Positions 35,358 through 43,692 of a stretch of 64,000 nt of DNA are shown in pieces. The notes below the pieces were generated by a model. The model was not told the origin of the DNA, made no database searches, and was given only the letters and a program-made list of their open reading frames with translations. How positions within the stretch are numbered: position 1 is the stretch's first letter; the number at the start of each line of letters is the position of its first letter. This stretch comes from Paraclostridium tenue. GTDB lineage: Bacteria > Bacillota > Clostridia > Peptostreptococcales > Peptostreptococcaceae. The translations under genes were made by a program, and so were the position numbers. The DNA is taken from the NCBI RefSeq assembly GCF_015668515.1, contig NZ_JADPFO010000001.1:1204823-1268822 (forward strand), given 5' to 3'.

Positions 35358-37217
35358 TTATAAAGATATTACCATATTCATAAGTTTATTGTTTCTCTTT
35401 ATAAACTCATCTAATTCCTTAGCATCTAATTCTTTATTAGCAAGTAAAGCTATATCTACTATTTGATTACAAATTAAAGATAATTCTTCTTTTTTACTTT
35501 CATCATCTTTTAAATTAATAAGCTTTTTAATTATTGGACTATTGTCATTTATAACTAAAGTTTTTTCTTCTTCAAAACTCATTCCAAAGTCCATTCCAGC
35601 AAATTGAGACTTCATTTCAGACATTCTTCTTGATTGTTCTGATACTAAAATTATAGCTGTAGTATCTTCACTTTTTAAACTCTCTACTGAGTATGCTTTA
35701 ACTTTATCTTTAACTAAATCTTTAAATAAGTTTTCTATAGCAGTTTTTTCTTCTTTGTTTTCATCATCTTTTTTATCTTTTAAAACATCAGATAAATCAG
35801 CATCTATTCTATTGAAAGTAACTCCCTGGTTTTTAAATTCAATAAATGATACAAAGTGATTATCTATACTAGAATCTAGTACCACTGCATCAAGTCCATA
35901 ATCTTTAAATAGTTTTATATATTGAGATTGTTGCTCTTCATCACTTACATAGAACACTTTATTTTCATGTTTTTCTTTACAGTTTTCTAAATAATCATTA
36001 AGAGTTACATATTCATTATTTATAGTTTTAAATAATATAATATCTTTTATTTTATCATAGAATCCTTCATCTTTTAAGCATCCAAATTTAATGAATACTT
36101 GTATGTCATCCCAGAATTTTTCATAGTTTTCTTTTTCATTTTTGTATAGTGATTTTAATTTATCTGCAACTTTTTTAACTATATGCTTAGAAATTTTACT
36201 TACATCTTTATCATTTTGTAAGAAACTTCTAGATACATTTAATGGTAAGTCTGGGCAGTCTATTACACCTTTAAGTAATAGTAAAAACTCTGGTATAACT
36301 TCTTTTATATTATCTGCAACGAATACTTGGTTGTTATATAATTTCACCTTACCTTCTATAAGCTCAAACTCATTTTTTAGTTTAGGGAAGTATAATATTC
36401 CTTTTAAGTTAAATGGATAATCTACATTTAGATGTATCCAAAATAGTGGTTCATCAAATGTTTTAAATACTTTTTTATAAAACTCTTTGTATTCTTCATC
36501 AGTACAATCTTTTGGTGATTTTAACCATAAAGGTTTTGTATCATTTAAAGGTTTTATATCTTCATCTTTTTCTTCTTTATCACTAACTTTTAAGTATATA
36601 TCTACTGGTAAGAATGAACAGTATTTGTCTATTGTATCTCTTACTGTATACTCACCTAAGAACTCTTTGCTTTCATCATCTAAAAATAGAGTTATAGTTG
36701 TTCCTCTTGTTTTTCTTGTATCACTTAAACCTATTTCATACTCTGTTTGACCTTCACTTATCCATCTTACAGCATCATTATTTTCTTTGTATGATAGTGT
36801 GTCAATTTGAACTTTTTTAGCTACCATGAAAGCTGAGTAAAACCCTAGTCCAAAGTGTCCTATTATATCACTTTCTTCACTTATTTTGTCTTTATATTTA
36901 TTAACAAAATCTTCAGCTCCCGAAAAAGCTACTTGGTTTATATATTTTTGAACTTCTTCTTCAGTCATACCTATACCATTATCTTCAAATATAAGTGCTG
37001 AGTTTTCTTTATCTATAGTTACAGTTATTTTATATTCTTGATCTTTATTATTTTCTATTTCCCCTAAAGAAACTAATTTCTTGTATTTGTTTATTGCATC
37101 ACAGCCATTACTTATAAGTTCTCTTATAAATATATCTTTATCAGAATATAACCATTTTTTTATTATTGGAAATATATTTTCTGTATGTATTGATATGTTT
37201 CCTTTTTTATTTTCCAT
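35358..37217 (-). CDS. htpG: Chaperone HtpG (Hsp90)
   Basis: A protein of 619 residues. The GHKL ATPase domain shows ELISNGCDAINKY, FEDNGIGMTEEEV, GHFGLGFYSAFMVA and TRGTTITLFLDD; the middle domain has PLWLKSPKDCTDEEYKEFYKK and PLNVSRSFLQND; the dimer domain ends the protein. Length fits bacterial Hsp90. AGGAGGAG lies seven bases before the ATG. A near-perfect CIRCE operator overlaps the promoter upstream, so HrcA control is expected here, unlike in Bacillus subtilis where htpG is outside the HrcA regulon. Confidence 0.96.
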   Translation of the reverse strand: MENKKGNISIHTENIFPIIKKWLYSDKDIFIRELISNGCDAINKYKKLVSLGEIENNKDQEYKITVTIDKENSALIFEDNGIGMTEEEVQKYINQVAFSGAEDFVNKYKDKISEESDIIGHFGLGFYSAFMVAKKVQIDTLSYKENNDAVRWISEGQTEYEIGLSDTRKTRGTTITLFLDDESKEFLGEYTVRDTIDKYCSFLPVDIYLKVSDKEEKDEDIKPLNDTKPLWLKSPKDCTDEEYKEFYKKVFKTFDEPLFWIHLNVDYPFNLKGILYFPKLKNEFELIEGKVKLYNNQVFVADNIKEVIPEFLLLLKGVIDCPDLPLNVSRSFLQNDKDVSKISKHIVKKVADKLKSLYKNEKENYEKFWDDIQVFIKFGCLKDEGFYDKIKDIILFKTINNEYVTLNDYLENCKEKHENKVFYVSDEEQQSQYIKLFKDYGLDAVVLDSSIDNHFVSFIEFKNQGVTFNRIDADLSDVLKDKKDDENKEEKTAIENLFKDLVKDKVKAYSVESLKSEDTTAIILVSEQSRRMSEMKSQFAGMDFGMSFEEEKTLVINDNSPIIKKLINLKDDESKKEELSLICNQIVDIALLANKELDAKELDEFIKRNNKLMNMVISL

Positions 37218-37283
37218 TTTATCTCCTCCTAAGTTTACCTTTTTAAAATAGATATCGGGATAAAATTGTCCCCCATATTTATT

Positions 37284-37325
37284 ATTGTAGCACCTTCATT
37301 AGCACTGTCAAGGTTAGAGTGCTAA
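37284..37325 (-). promoter_or_regulatory. htpG promoter with CIRCE operator
   Basis: CIRCE: TTAGCACTG (37299-37307), nine bases, GAGTGCTAA (37317-37325), one mismatch from the consensus. On the minus strand TTGACA (37306-37311), 16 bases, TACAAT (37284-37289); the -35 lies inside CIRCE. Confidence 0.88.
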
Positions 37326-37330
37326 TTTAA

Positions 37331-40300
37331 TTATTTTTTCTTTCTATTTATAAATAATCCTACCAATGAAGCTAGTCCTATTCCCATATAACCTAAAACT
37401 CCAGTATCTCCTGTTATTGGATTTAAGTAATTCTTATTTGATTGTTCTAAAGTCTCATTACTATTTAAGTTATTATTTTCATTGTTACTACTACTGTTAT
37501 TACCTATATTATTATTTTCATTGTTACTGCTACTGTTATTATCTACATTATTATTTTCACTGTTACTACTACTGTTATTATCTGCATTATTGTTTTCATT
37601 GTTACTGCTACTGTTATTATCTGCATTATTGTTTTCATTGTTACTGCTACTGTTATTATCTACATTATTATTTTCATTGTTACTACTACTGTTATTATCT
37701 GCATTATTGTTTTCACCGTTACCACTACTGTTATTACCTACATTATTGTTTTCATCGTTATCACTACTGTTATTATCTACATTATTATTTTCACTGTTGC
37801 TACTACTGTTATTTATACTTTCATTATGTTGATGTTTTTCAATTACATTTAATATCAATTTTTTAGTAGTTGTTTTACCTTGTGAATCTGTCAATGAATA
37901 TATTACTTCATACTTTCCTGCTTCACTTATATTTGTTTCACTACTTCCATTCATATTTTTTATAGTGTATTTTACATCACTTATATTTAAACTTTTGTCT
38001 TCTTTGTCTTCCGCTTTAGATACAAAGTCTAATAAATTTACTTTTTCTCCACTATTTATAGTTGCGTCATTTGTTTTTAATTCTAATATTGGAGCATCAT
38101 TTAATATAGATTCTTTTTGATTTACTATTACTGTTCTTTTTACTGTGGTCGTATTTCCATCTTTATCTGTTACTGTATATGTTAATTCATATTTTCCTGG
38201 CTTATTTGTATCTACAGTACCTGTAACTTTGATATCTTTAGTTATATTTCCATCTTCAGTATCAGTAGCAGTTACTCCTTTCATTGGGTCGAACTTAGTT
38301 CCTTCTGTTATACTTATATTGTTTGCTCCACTTATTACTGGTTTGTCGTTACTTTTTACATTTACAGTTATAGTTTTTGTTACTTTTGCTCCTTGACTAT
38401 CTATTACTTCATATACTACTTTATATGTCCCCACTTTATTTGTATTTACTGTATCTTCTATCACTTTTATCTTGTCTGTTATGTTCCCATCCTCTTTATC
38501 TGTTGCCGTTACACCTTCCATTGGATTAAATTTTTCTCCAACTTTTATTGTCTTATCGCTTGCATTTATTTTTGGAACACTATTTATATCTACCCATTTT
38601 ATATTTACTATTACTATTCTTTTTACTGTGGTCGTATTTCCATCTTTATCTGTTACTGTATATGTTAATTCATATTTTCCTGGCTTATTTGTATCTACAG
38701 TACCTGTAACTTTGATATCTTTAGTTATATTTCCATCTTCAGTGTCAGTAGCTGTTACACCTTTCATTGGGTCAAACTTAGTTCCTTCTATTATACTTAC
38801 ATTATTTGCTCCACTTATTACTGGTTTGTCGTTACTTTTTACATTTACAGTAATAGTTTTTACTACTTTTGCTCCTTGACTATCTGTTACTTCATATACT
38901 ACTTTATATGTCCCCACTTTATTTGTATTTACTGTATCTTCTATAATTTTTATCTTATCTGTTATATTCCCATCCTCTTTATCTGTTGCCGTTACACCTT
39001 CCATTGGATTAAACTTTTCTCCAACTTTTATTGTCTTATCGCTTGCATTTATTTTTGGAACACTATTTATATCTACCCATTTCATATTTACTATTACTAT
39101 TCTTTTTACTGTGGTCGTATTTCCATCTTTATCTGTTACTGTATATGTTAATTCATATTTTCCTGCCTTATTTGTATCTACAGTACCTGTAACTTTGATA
39201 TCTTTGGTTATATTTCCATCTTCAGTATCAGTAGCTGTTACACCTTTCATTGGGTCAAACTTAGTTCCTCCTATTATACTTACATTATTTGCTCCACTTA
39301 TTACTGGTTTGTCGTTACTTTTTACATTTACCGTAATAGTTTTTACTACTTTTGCTCCTTGACTATCTGTTACTTCATATACTACTTTATATGTTCCTAC
39401 TTTATTTGTATTTACTGTATCTTCTATAATTTTTATCTTATCTGTTATATTCCCATCCTCTTTATCTGTTGCCGTTACACCTTCCATTGGATTAAACTTT
39501 TCTCCAACCTTTATTGTCTTATTACTTGCATTTATTATCGGTATTTCATTTTTTATAAGTACTATTGGTTGAGTTACATTCCCTGAAAATTCAGAATTTG
39601 CCTTACCAATATTTACATTCTTTGAAAAAGAATAATTCTCACTATTACTATTTATATCTTTCCAGAAAATTTTATTAGTATTTTTATCATATAATCCATT
39701 TCCAGAAATATTTGACGGAGCTATTTTATCTCCCATTTTATCAGTTACTATGTTATCAATTTCTATAGATCCTAATTGTTTTGCTTCTTTTGATTTCAAT
39801 TTTATATTTTGATTATCTAATTGTAAAAAAATTAAATGATTTAAGTTAACTATAGGACTTATATTACTTATTTGATTAACTCCTAAGTTTAAAAAACTTA
39901 ATTTAGTTAGTTTTTCTAAAGAATTTATATTACTTATTTGATTATTATTTAAATTCAAAGAACTTAAGTTAGTTAAATTTTTTATAGAATTTATATCATT
40001 TATCTTATTATCACTTAAGAATAAACCTGATAAATTAGTTAAACTTCCTATAGAGCTTATATCACTTATTTGATTATAACCTAAAAAAAGCATTTTTAAT
40101 TTAGTTAAGCTCTCTAAGGGTTTTATATTACTTATATTATTAAAATCTAAATGCAAATAATTTAAGTTAGTTAAATTACCTATAGAGCTTATATCACTTA
40201 TTTGATTATCAGTTAAGTATAATTTTGTCAAATTAGTTAAATTACTTATTGGACTTATATCACTTATTTTGTTTTGATCTAAATACAATTCAACCAAGTT

Positions 40301-40984
40301 TGTTAAGTTTGCTATAGGACTTATATCACTTATTTGATTTCTATTTAAGTACAAAGTAACTAATTTTTTTAAGTTTGATATTGGACTTATATCACTTATC
40401 ATATCTGCATCTAAATATAAGTAAGTTAATTTAGTTAATTTAGATATAGGACTTATATCACTTATTTTTTCTCCATTTAAATGTAAGCTAGTTAAATTTA
40501 TACAATATTGTAGTCCATCTAAATTCGATATATTTGACTCATGTACATTTAACCTTTTTAAGGATTCTAATTCAGACTTACTTATATCTGCATCCAAATC
40601 TTTCTTTCTTAACTGTTCATTTATCGCTCTTTTTAAATTTATATCTTTAATATCAATTATCTCACGCTCTTTAATTTTTTCATTTATATCTTTATCATTG
40701 TTATTTACTACGGGTTTGTCTTCAAGATTTATACTATCATCTTTAATTTCATTTTTAGTTTTAGTGTCTATATTTTCAGGATTAGAAATTTCTGTAGATG
40801 GTTCAATTTTTTTATCCATAGAAACTGAATCTAAAGATTCTTCTTTTTTTAAATTAGTGCTAGTTTCATTTTTATTATTAGATTCTATTTCATCTGCTAA
40901 TGCATTGACCATCATTGATTGCAAAATCACTGTTGTTGTAATTACTCCCACAATCGTCTTTTTAACATTATTTTTTTTACTCAT
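37331..40984 (-). CDS. Leucine-rich repeat and DUF5011 cell-wall surface protein
   Basis: A protein of 1217 residues. A signal peptide ends near ALADE. After an acidic linker come about eleven 22-residue leucine-rich repeats (xxLxxLxLxxNxISDISPIxN; roughly 135-400) as in internalins, then an immunoglobulin-like stretch, then seven DUF5011-type domains (about 490-1050), six of them as three near-identical pairs. A 117-residue Asn/Ser-rich spacer of nine 13-residue repeats spans the wall. The C-terminus is NPITGDTG, a membrane segment and RKKK: a sortase signal. The class B sortase gene is upstream. A role in adhesion is inference. The ribosome site AGGGGAG is 12-13 bases from the ATG, rather far. 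Confidence 0.93.
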   Translation of the reverse strand: MSKKNNVKKTIVGVITTTVILQSMMVNALADEIESNNKNETSTNLKKEESLDSVSMDKKIEPSTEISNPENIDTKTKNEIKDDSINLEDKPVVNNNDKDINEKIKEREIIDIKDINLKRAINEQLRKKDLDADISKSELESLKRLNVHESNISNLDGLQYCINLTSLHLNGEKISDISPISKLTKLTYLYLDADMISDISPISNLKKLVTLYLNRNQISDISPIANLTNLVELYLDQNKISDISPISNLTNLTKLYLTDNQISDISSIGNLTNLNYLHLDFNNISNIKPLESLTKLKMLFLGYNQISDISSIGSLTNLSGLFLSDNKINDINSIKNLTNLSSLNLNNNQISNINSLEKLTKLSFLNLGVNQISNISPIVNLNHLIFLQLDNQNIKLKSKEAKQLGSIEIDNIVTDKMGDKIAPSNISGNGLYDKNTNKIFWKDINSNSENYSFSKNVNIGKANSEFSGNVTQPIVLIKNEIPIINASNKTIKVGEKFNPMEGVTATDKEDGNITDKIKIIEDTVNTNKVGTYKVVYEVTDSQGAKVVKTITVNVKSNDKPVISGANNVSIIGGTKFDPMKGVTATDTEDGNITKDIKVTGTVDTNKAGKYELTYTVTDKDGNTTTVKRIVIVNMKWVDINSVPKINASDKTIKVGEKFNPMEGVTATDKEDGNITDKIKIIEDTVNTNKVGTYKVVYEVTDSQGAKVVKTITVNVKSNDKPVISGANNVSIIEGTKFDPMKGVTATDTEDGNITKDIKVTGTVDTNKPGKYELTYTVTDKDGNTTTVKRIVIVNIKWVDINSVPKINASDKTIKVGEKFNPMEGVTATDKEDGNITDKIKVIEDTVNTNKVGTYKVVYEVIDSQGAKVTKTITVNVKSNDKPVISGANNISITEGTKFDPMKGVTATDTEDGNITKDIKVTGTVDTNKPGKYELTYTVTDKDGNTTTVKRTVIVNQKESILNDAPILELKTNDATINSGEKVNLLDFVSKAEDKEDKSLNISDVKYTIKNMNGSSETNISEAGKYEVIYSLTDSQGKTTTKKLILNVIEKHQHNESINNSSSNSENNNVDNNSSDNDENNNVGNNSSGNGENNNADNNSSSNNENNNVDNNSSSNNENNNADNNSSSNNENNNADNNSSSNSENNNVDNNSSSNNENNNIGNNSSSNNENNNLNSNETLEQSNKNYLNPITGDTGVLGYMGIGLASLVGLFINRKKK
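37461..37811 (-). repeat. Tandem 39-base repeats, nine copies, in the surface protein gene
   Basis: Each unit encodes NNSSSN(N/S)ENNN(V/A)D. Copies differ mainly at two or three codons. Copy number could vary by slippage and change the wall-spanning length without changing the frame. Confidence 0.85.
38115..39563 (-). repeat. Three long tandem repeats of 483 bases (paired DUF5011 domains)
   Basis: The landmark TTTTTACTGTGGTCGTATTT recurs every 483 bases (161 codons), and flanking DNA is nearly identical between copies. Unequal recombination could add or remove domain pairs. Assembly across this stretch should be treated with care. Confidence 0.85.
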
Positions 40985-41118
40985 TATATTGCCATTCTCC
41001 CCTTGATTTCTTAATTTAAATAAAATTTTATCAAACTAAATAATTCCAAATTATGTAAATATTTATCGTTTGATATTTTTACCCCAAAATTTTATTTTAA
41101 ATCTCAAAAATCGCAAAA

Positions 41119-41148
41119 AAATATGAGTAGCATATGCTACTCATATTT
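41119..41148. terminator. Terminator between sortase and surface protein genes
   Basis: AAATATGAGTAGCAT meets its exact complement ATGCTACTCATATTT, a perfect 30-base palindrome. Confidence 0.75.
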
Positions 41149-41154
41149 ATATAA

Positions 41155-41877
41155 CTACTTATATTGTGATATCTCCATAAGCTTTGCATGTACAACCATA
41201 CGAGCACCTTCATACTCATAACTACAAGTAGATAAAGTCAAAATTTTATCTTTTGGCGTTACTTTTAGTTTAGATTTCACAATAGATTTATTTTCTATTT
41301 TATTTAAAAAGTTTCTATATTCATTTTCAGTTTTAAAATTAGTCTCATTATAATTATCTTTTAAATCCGTTGTATATGCGGAAAATACCTCATAAGTCAA
41401 TTTCTTACCTTTTGGAGTTAATATAGTTATTTTATTATTTTCATTAAAAAATTCTTTTTCGTTAAATTTATCCAACTGTGCAAACATAGTATCATTCTTC
41501 ATAGAATGACCATATAAAATAGTATTTTCATCATTGAATTTATTATTTCTAAAATCTAAAAAAATTGATCCTGATGCTAAATAATTTTTATTTATATCCT
41601 TATCAAGGTAATAATTATTATCTTTTCCTTGAAGAATTGGATAGTTTATATTTGTATTATCAATATTTAACCATCCTCTATAATCTTTATTTATATAAGA
41701 TAAATCTAAAGTTTCAGTATTTTTTTCTATGTTCTTATCTTTTATCTTCTGAATTTCTTTGTATACATTATCTGCTTTCTTATAGCTTATTATTTTTTCA
41801 ACAATCTTATATGAACTAAATAAAAATACTATTACTAAAAATATATTTATTAAAGTTCTAATTTTATTTTTTTTCAT
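41155..41877 (-). CDS. srtB: Class B sortase
   Basis: A protein of 240 residues with an N-terminal membrane anchor (about 8-26). The sortase B body shows YRGWLNIDNTNINYPILQGKDNNYYL, the catalytic histidine in ILYGHSM and the cysteine in LTLSTCSYEYEGARMVVHAKL with its arginine six residues later. It joins surface proteins to the cell wall; the neighbour ending NPITG is the obvious candidate substrate. GGGAG lies 11 bases before ATG 41877; the TTG at 41895 has no ribosome site. Only eight bases separate it from the pentapeptide gene upstream, so the two form an operon. Confidence 0.92.
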   Translation of the reverse strand: MKKNKIRTLINIFLVIVFLFSSYKIVEKIISYKKADNVYKEIQKIKDKNIEKNTETLDLSYINKDYRGWLNIDNTNINYPILQGKDNNYYLDKDINKNYLASGSIFLDFRNNKFNDENTILYGHSMKNDTMFAQLDKFNEKEFFNENNKITILTPKGKKLTYEVFSAYTTDLKDNYNETNFKTENEYRNFLNKIENKSIVKSKLKVTPKDKILTLSTCSYEYEGARMVVHAKLMEISQYK

Positions 41878-41885
41878 TAATTTAA

Positions 41886-42725
41886 TCACTCCCAATATGG
41901 TGGTCGATTTAGTATTTTAGGTAACTTTGTACTAGAATCACCTATTGCTGTATTAATTTGCGATTGAGTAATAAAAATACAATATGATAAATTTGCACCT
42001 CTTATATCTGCATCTCTCATATCTGCACCAATTAAATCTGCTTTACTTAAATCAACATTTCTAAGATTTGTGGCAATAAGAAATGCGCCTCTTAAATTAG
42101 CTCCTTTTAGATTAAATTTTCTTAGATCTGAACCAATACAATCTAATCCTTTAGGTATATTTTTACTTTTATTTTCTCCATAACAAGATTTTTTTCTAAC
42201 AATTTCACTAGTATCAGAAAGCAATATATTAACTTTATCTTGATGTGACATTACATCCAGTTCTATAAGAGATTTGCAATCTAAATAAGTAAGTCTTTCT
42301 GTTTCTTCTATCATAACCCTAATTTTATCATGTATAGACTTATTTTCTTTAAGTGAAATTGCTTGATTTAAATACCAAAGCATTTCATGAAGTTGTCTCA
42401 TAATTAAAAAAACATCAAACATTTGATTTTTAGATTTTACTTCTTTTCTCCAATCACGTCCATTGTATGTAACTTGAGATACTTTTTGACCTGCTCCAAA
42501 ACACTCATATGCACTACACCCTTTAAGACCTTTTTTCCTAAGACTTTCATGAATAGAACATCTAAAATCAGATTGTAAATTTATACAAGGAGTTCCGGCA
42601 ACTTTATCATTTGGAAACCCTTCCGATTTTGAAAAATATAGTGAAACACAACAAAGTCCAAAGCATTTTTCACAGTCAGATCTTAAATTTTCATATACTT
42701 CTTTGCGACTATCTAAATATATCAT
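41886..42725 (-). CDS. Pentapeptide-repeat protein with a Cys-rich N-terminal domain
   Basis: A protein of 279 residues. The N-terminal half has a dense cysteine pattern: DCEKCFGLCC, GTPCINL, FRCSIH, GCSAYECFGAGQKV, probably a metal or cluster site. A helical middle follows. The end holds pentapeptide repeats of the A(D/N)Lxx type (FNLKGANLRGAFLIATNLRNVDLSKADLIGADMRDADIRGANL), about nine turns of a beta helix. Role unknown. GGGGTAG precedes the ATG. It is co-transcribed with sortase B, though a working link is not evident. Confidence 0.85.
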   Translation of the reverse strand: MIYLDSRKEVYENLRSDCEKCFGLCCVSLYFSKSEGFPNDKVAGTPCINLQSDFRCSIHESLRKKGLKGCSAYECFGAGQKVSQVTYNGRDWRKEVKSKNQMFDVFLIMRQLHEMLWYLNQAISLKENKSIHDKIRVMIEETERLTYLDCKSLIELDVMSHQDKVNILLSDTSEIVRKKSCYGENKSKNIPKGLDCIGSDLRKFNLKGANLRGAFLIATNLRNVDLSKADLIGADMRDADIRGANLSYCIFITQSQINTAIGDSSTKLPKILNRPPYWE

Positions 42726-42799
42726 ATTTATCTACCCCATTTTTTAGTAAATACTTTTAATTTATTAATTTTATCATTATATTTAATAAATATTTTTCT

Positions 42800-42912
42800 A
42801 ATGTATTCATTAGTATATATTAGTTATAAAATTATGTCCACATTCTTAATTAATACTCCTATCTATGTCCTAGGCTTAATATATAATTTTTAAATGTATT
42901 CTCATTAATATA
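42800..42912. promoter_or_regulatory. Repeated boxes upstream of the TetR operon
   Basis: AATGTATTCATTAGTATAT at 42800-42818 and AATGTATTCTCATTAATATA at 42893-42912 are similar and lie in the gap between divergent genes. They may be TetR operators. Evidence is limited to similarity and place. Confidence 0.35.
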
Positions 42913-42959
42913 ACAAATCTCATAAAATGTTGCTAAAATATAATATAGGAGGGGATAAA

Positions 42960-43622
42960 ATGGAGTTTGATAATAAAGATAATATAAGAAATTTAATAAT
43001 ACAAAAAGCTTCTGAACTTTTTCTTAAACAAGGATATACAAAAACTACTATAAGGCAAATTGCTGATGCTTGTAATTTAGGTCGTGGTCATCTTTATTAT
43101 TATTTTAAGAAAAAAGAAGAAATAGTTTTATATTTGTACAAAAATTTAATAGAAAAAATCTATGCTTATATAATTAATCATCCTAATAAATATATTGACC
43201 CACTGCTTAGCTATGCAATAACTCAATATATATACATAAAAGTAATTGCAACAAACGATGATTTTTTTAGAATGTATATAGAAGCCTCGGAAATTTACTC
43301 TATTAGAAAAGAATATCTAAAAACTTTATCTGATATCTTAAATTCTAACTTAAAAAAATTAGATTATGACTTTAAAAAACAAGATATAAACTTAAGTCTT
43401 ATAATAGGCTCTGCCGGTGAAGATACTCTCTTACGTAGATTTTATAAAAAAGACATAGACTTAAATCTTGATGAAATAATTGAAAGTACTATAAAAACAA
43501 GATTATTATTACTAAATATAAACCATGAAAAAGTAAATGAAATAATTCTTAAAACAAAAGAAGAAACAAAAAATATAAAGATTTTTGACATAATAAAAAG
43601 TATAAATATAGTTGACATATAG
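42960..43622 (+). CDS. TetR family transcriptional regulator
   Basis: A protein of 220 residues. The N-terminal helix-turn-helix reads NLIIQKASELFLKQGYTKTTIRQIADACNLGRGHLYYYFKKKEEI, typical of TetR. The rest is an all-helical ligand domain. GGAGGGGATAAA directly precedes ATG 42960, so the 11-codon extension is rejected. It is the first gene of an apparent three-gene set with an MMPL carrier and a heptad-repeat protein, 70 bases upstream of the carrier gene, so it likely represses them. Confidence 0.9.
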   Translation: MEFDNKDNIRNLIIQKASELFLKQGYTKTTIRQIADACNLGRGHLYYYFKKKEEIVLYLYKNLIEKIYAYIINHPNKYIDPLLSYAITQYIYIKVIATNDDFFRMYIEASEIYSIRKEYLKTLSDILNSNLKKLDYDFKKQDINLSLIIGSAGEDTLLRRFYKKDIDLNLDEIIESTIKTRLLLLNINHEKVNEIILKTKEETKNIKIFDIIKSINIVDI

Positions 43623-43692
43623 GTTGTACTAATCCTACAATCTATCTGTATAATAATTTGGGCATGCCTAATATTTTAAGGGGGAATAGGCT

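Noticed and set aside
37461-37811. Regular 39-base repeats that might be read as a CRISPR array
   Set aside because: Units are contiguous with no spacers and encode a repeated peptide in frame within the surface protein; no cas genes are near.
37366-39586. Plus-strand open frames rich in Leu, Tyr and Cys opposite the surface protein gene
   Set aside because: They are the antisense of repetitive Asn/Ser codons and DUF5011 repeats, overlap one another, and lack ribosome sites.
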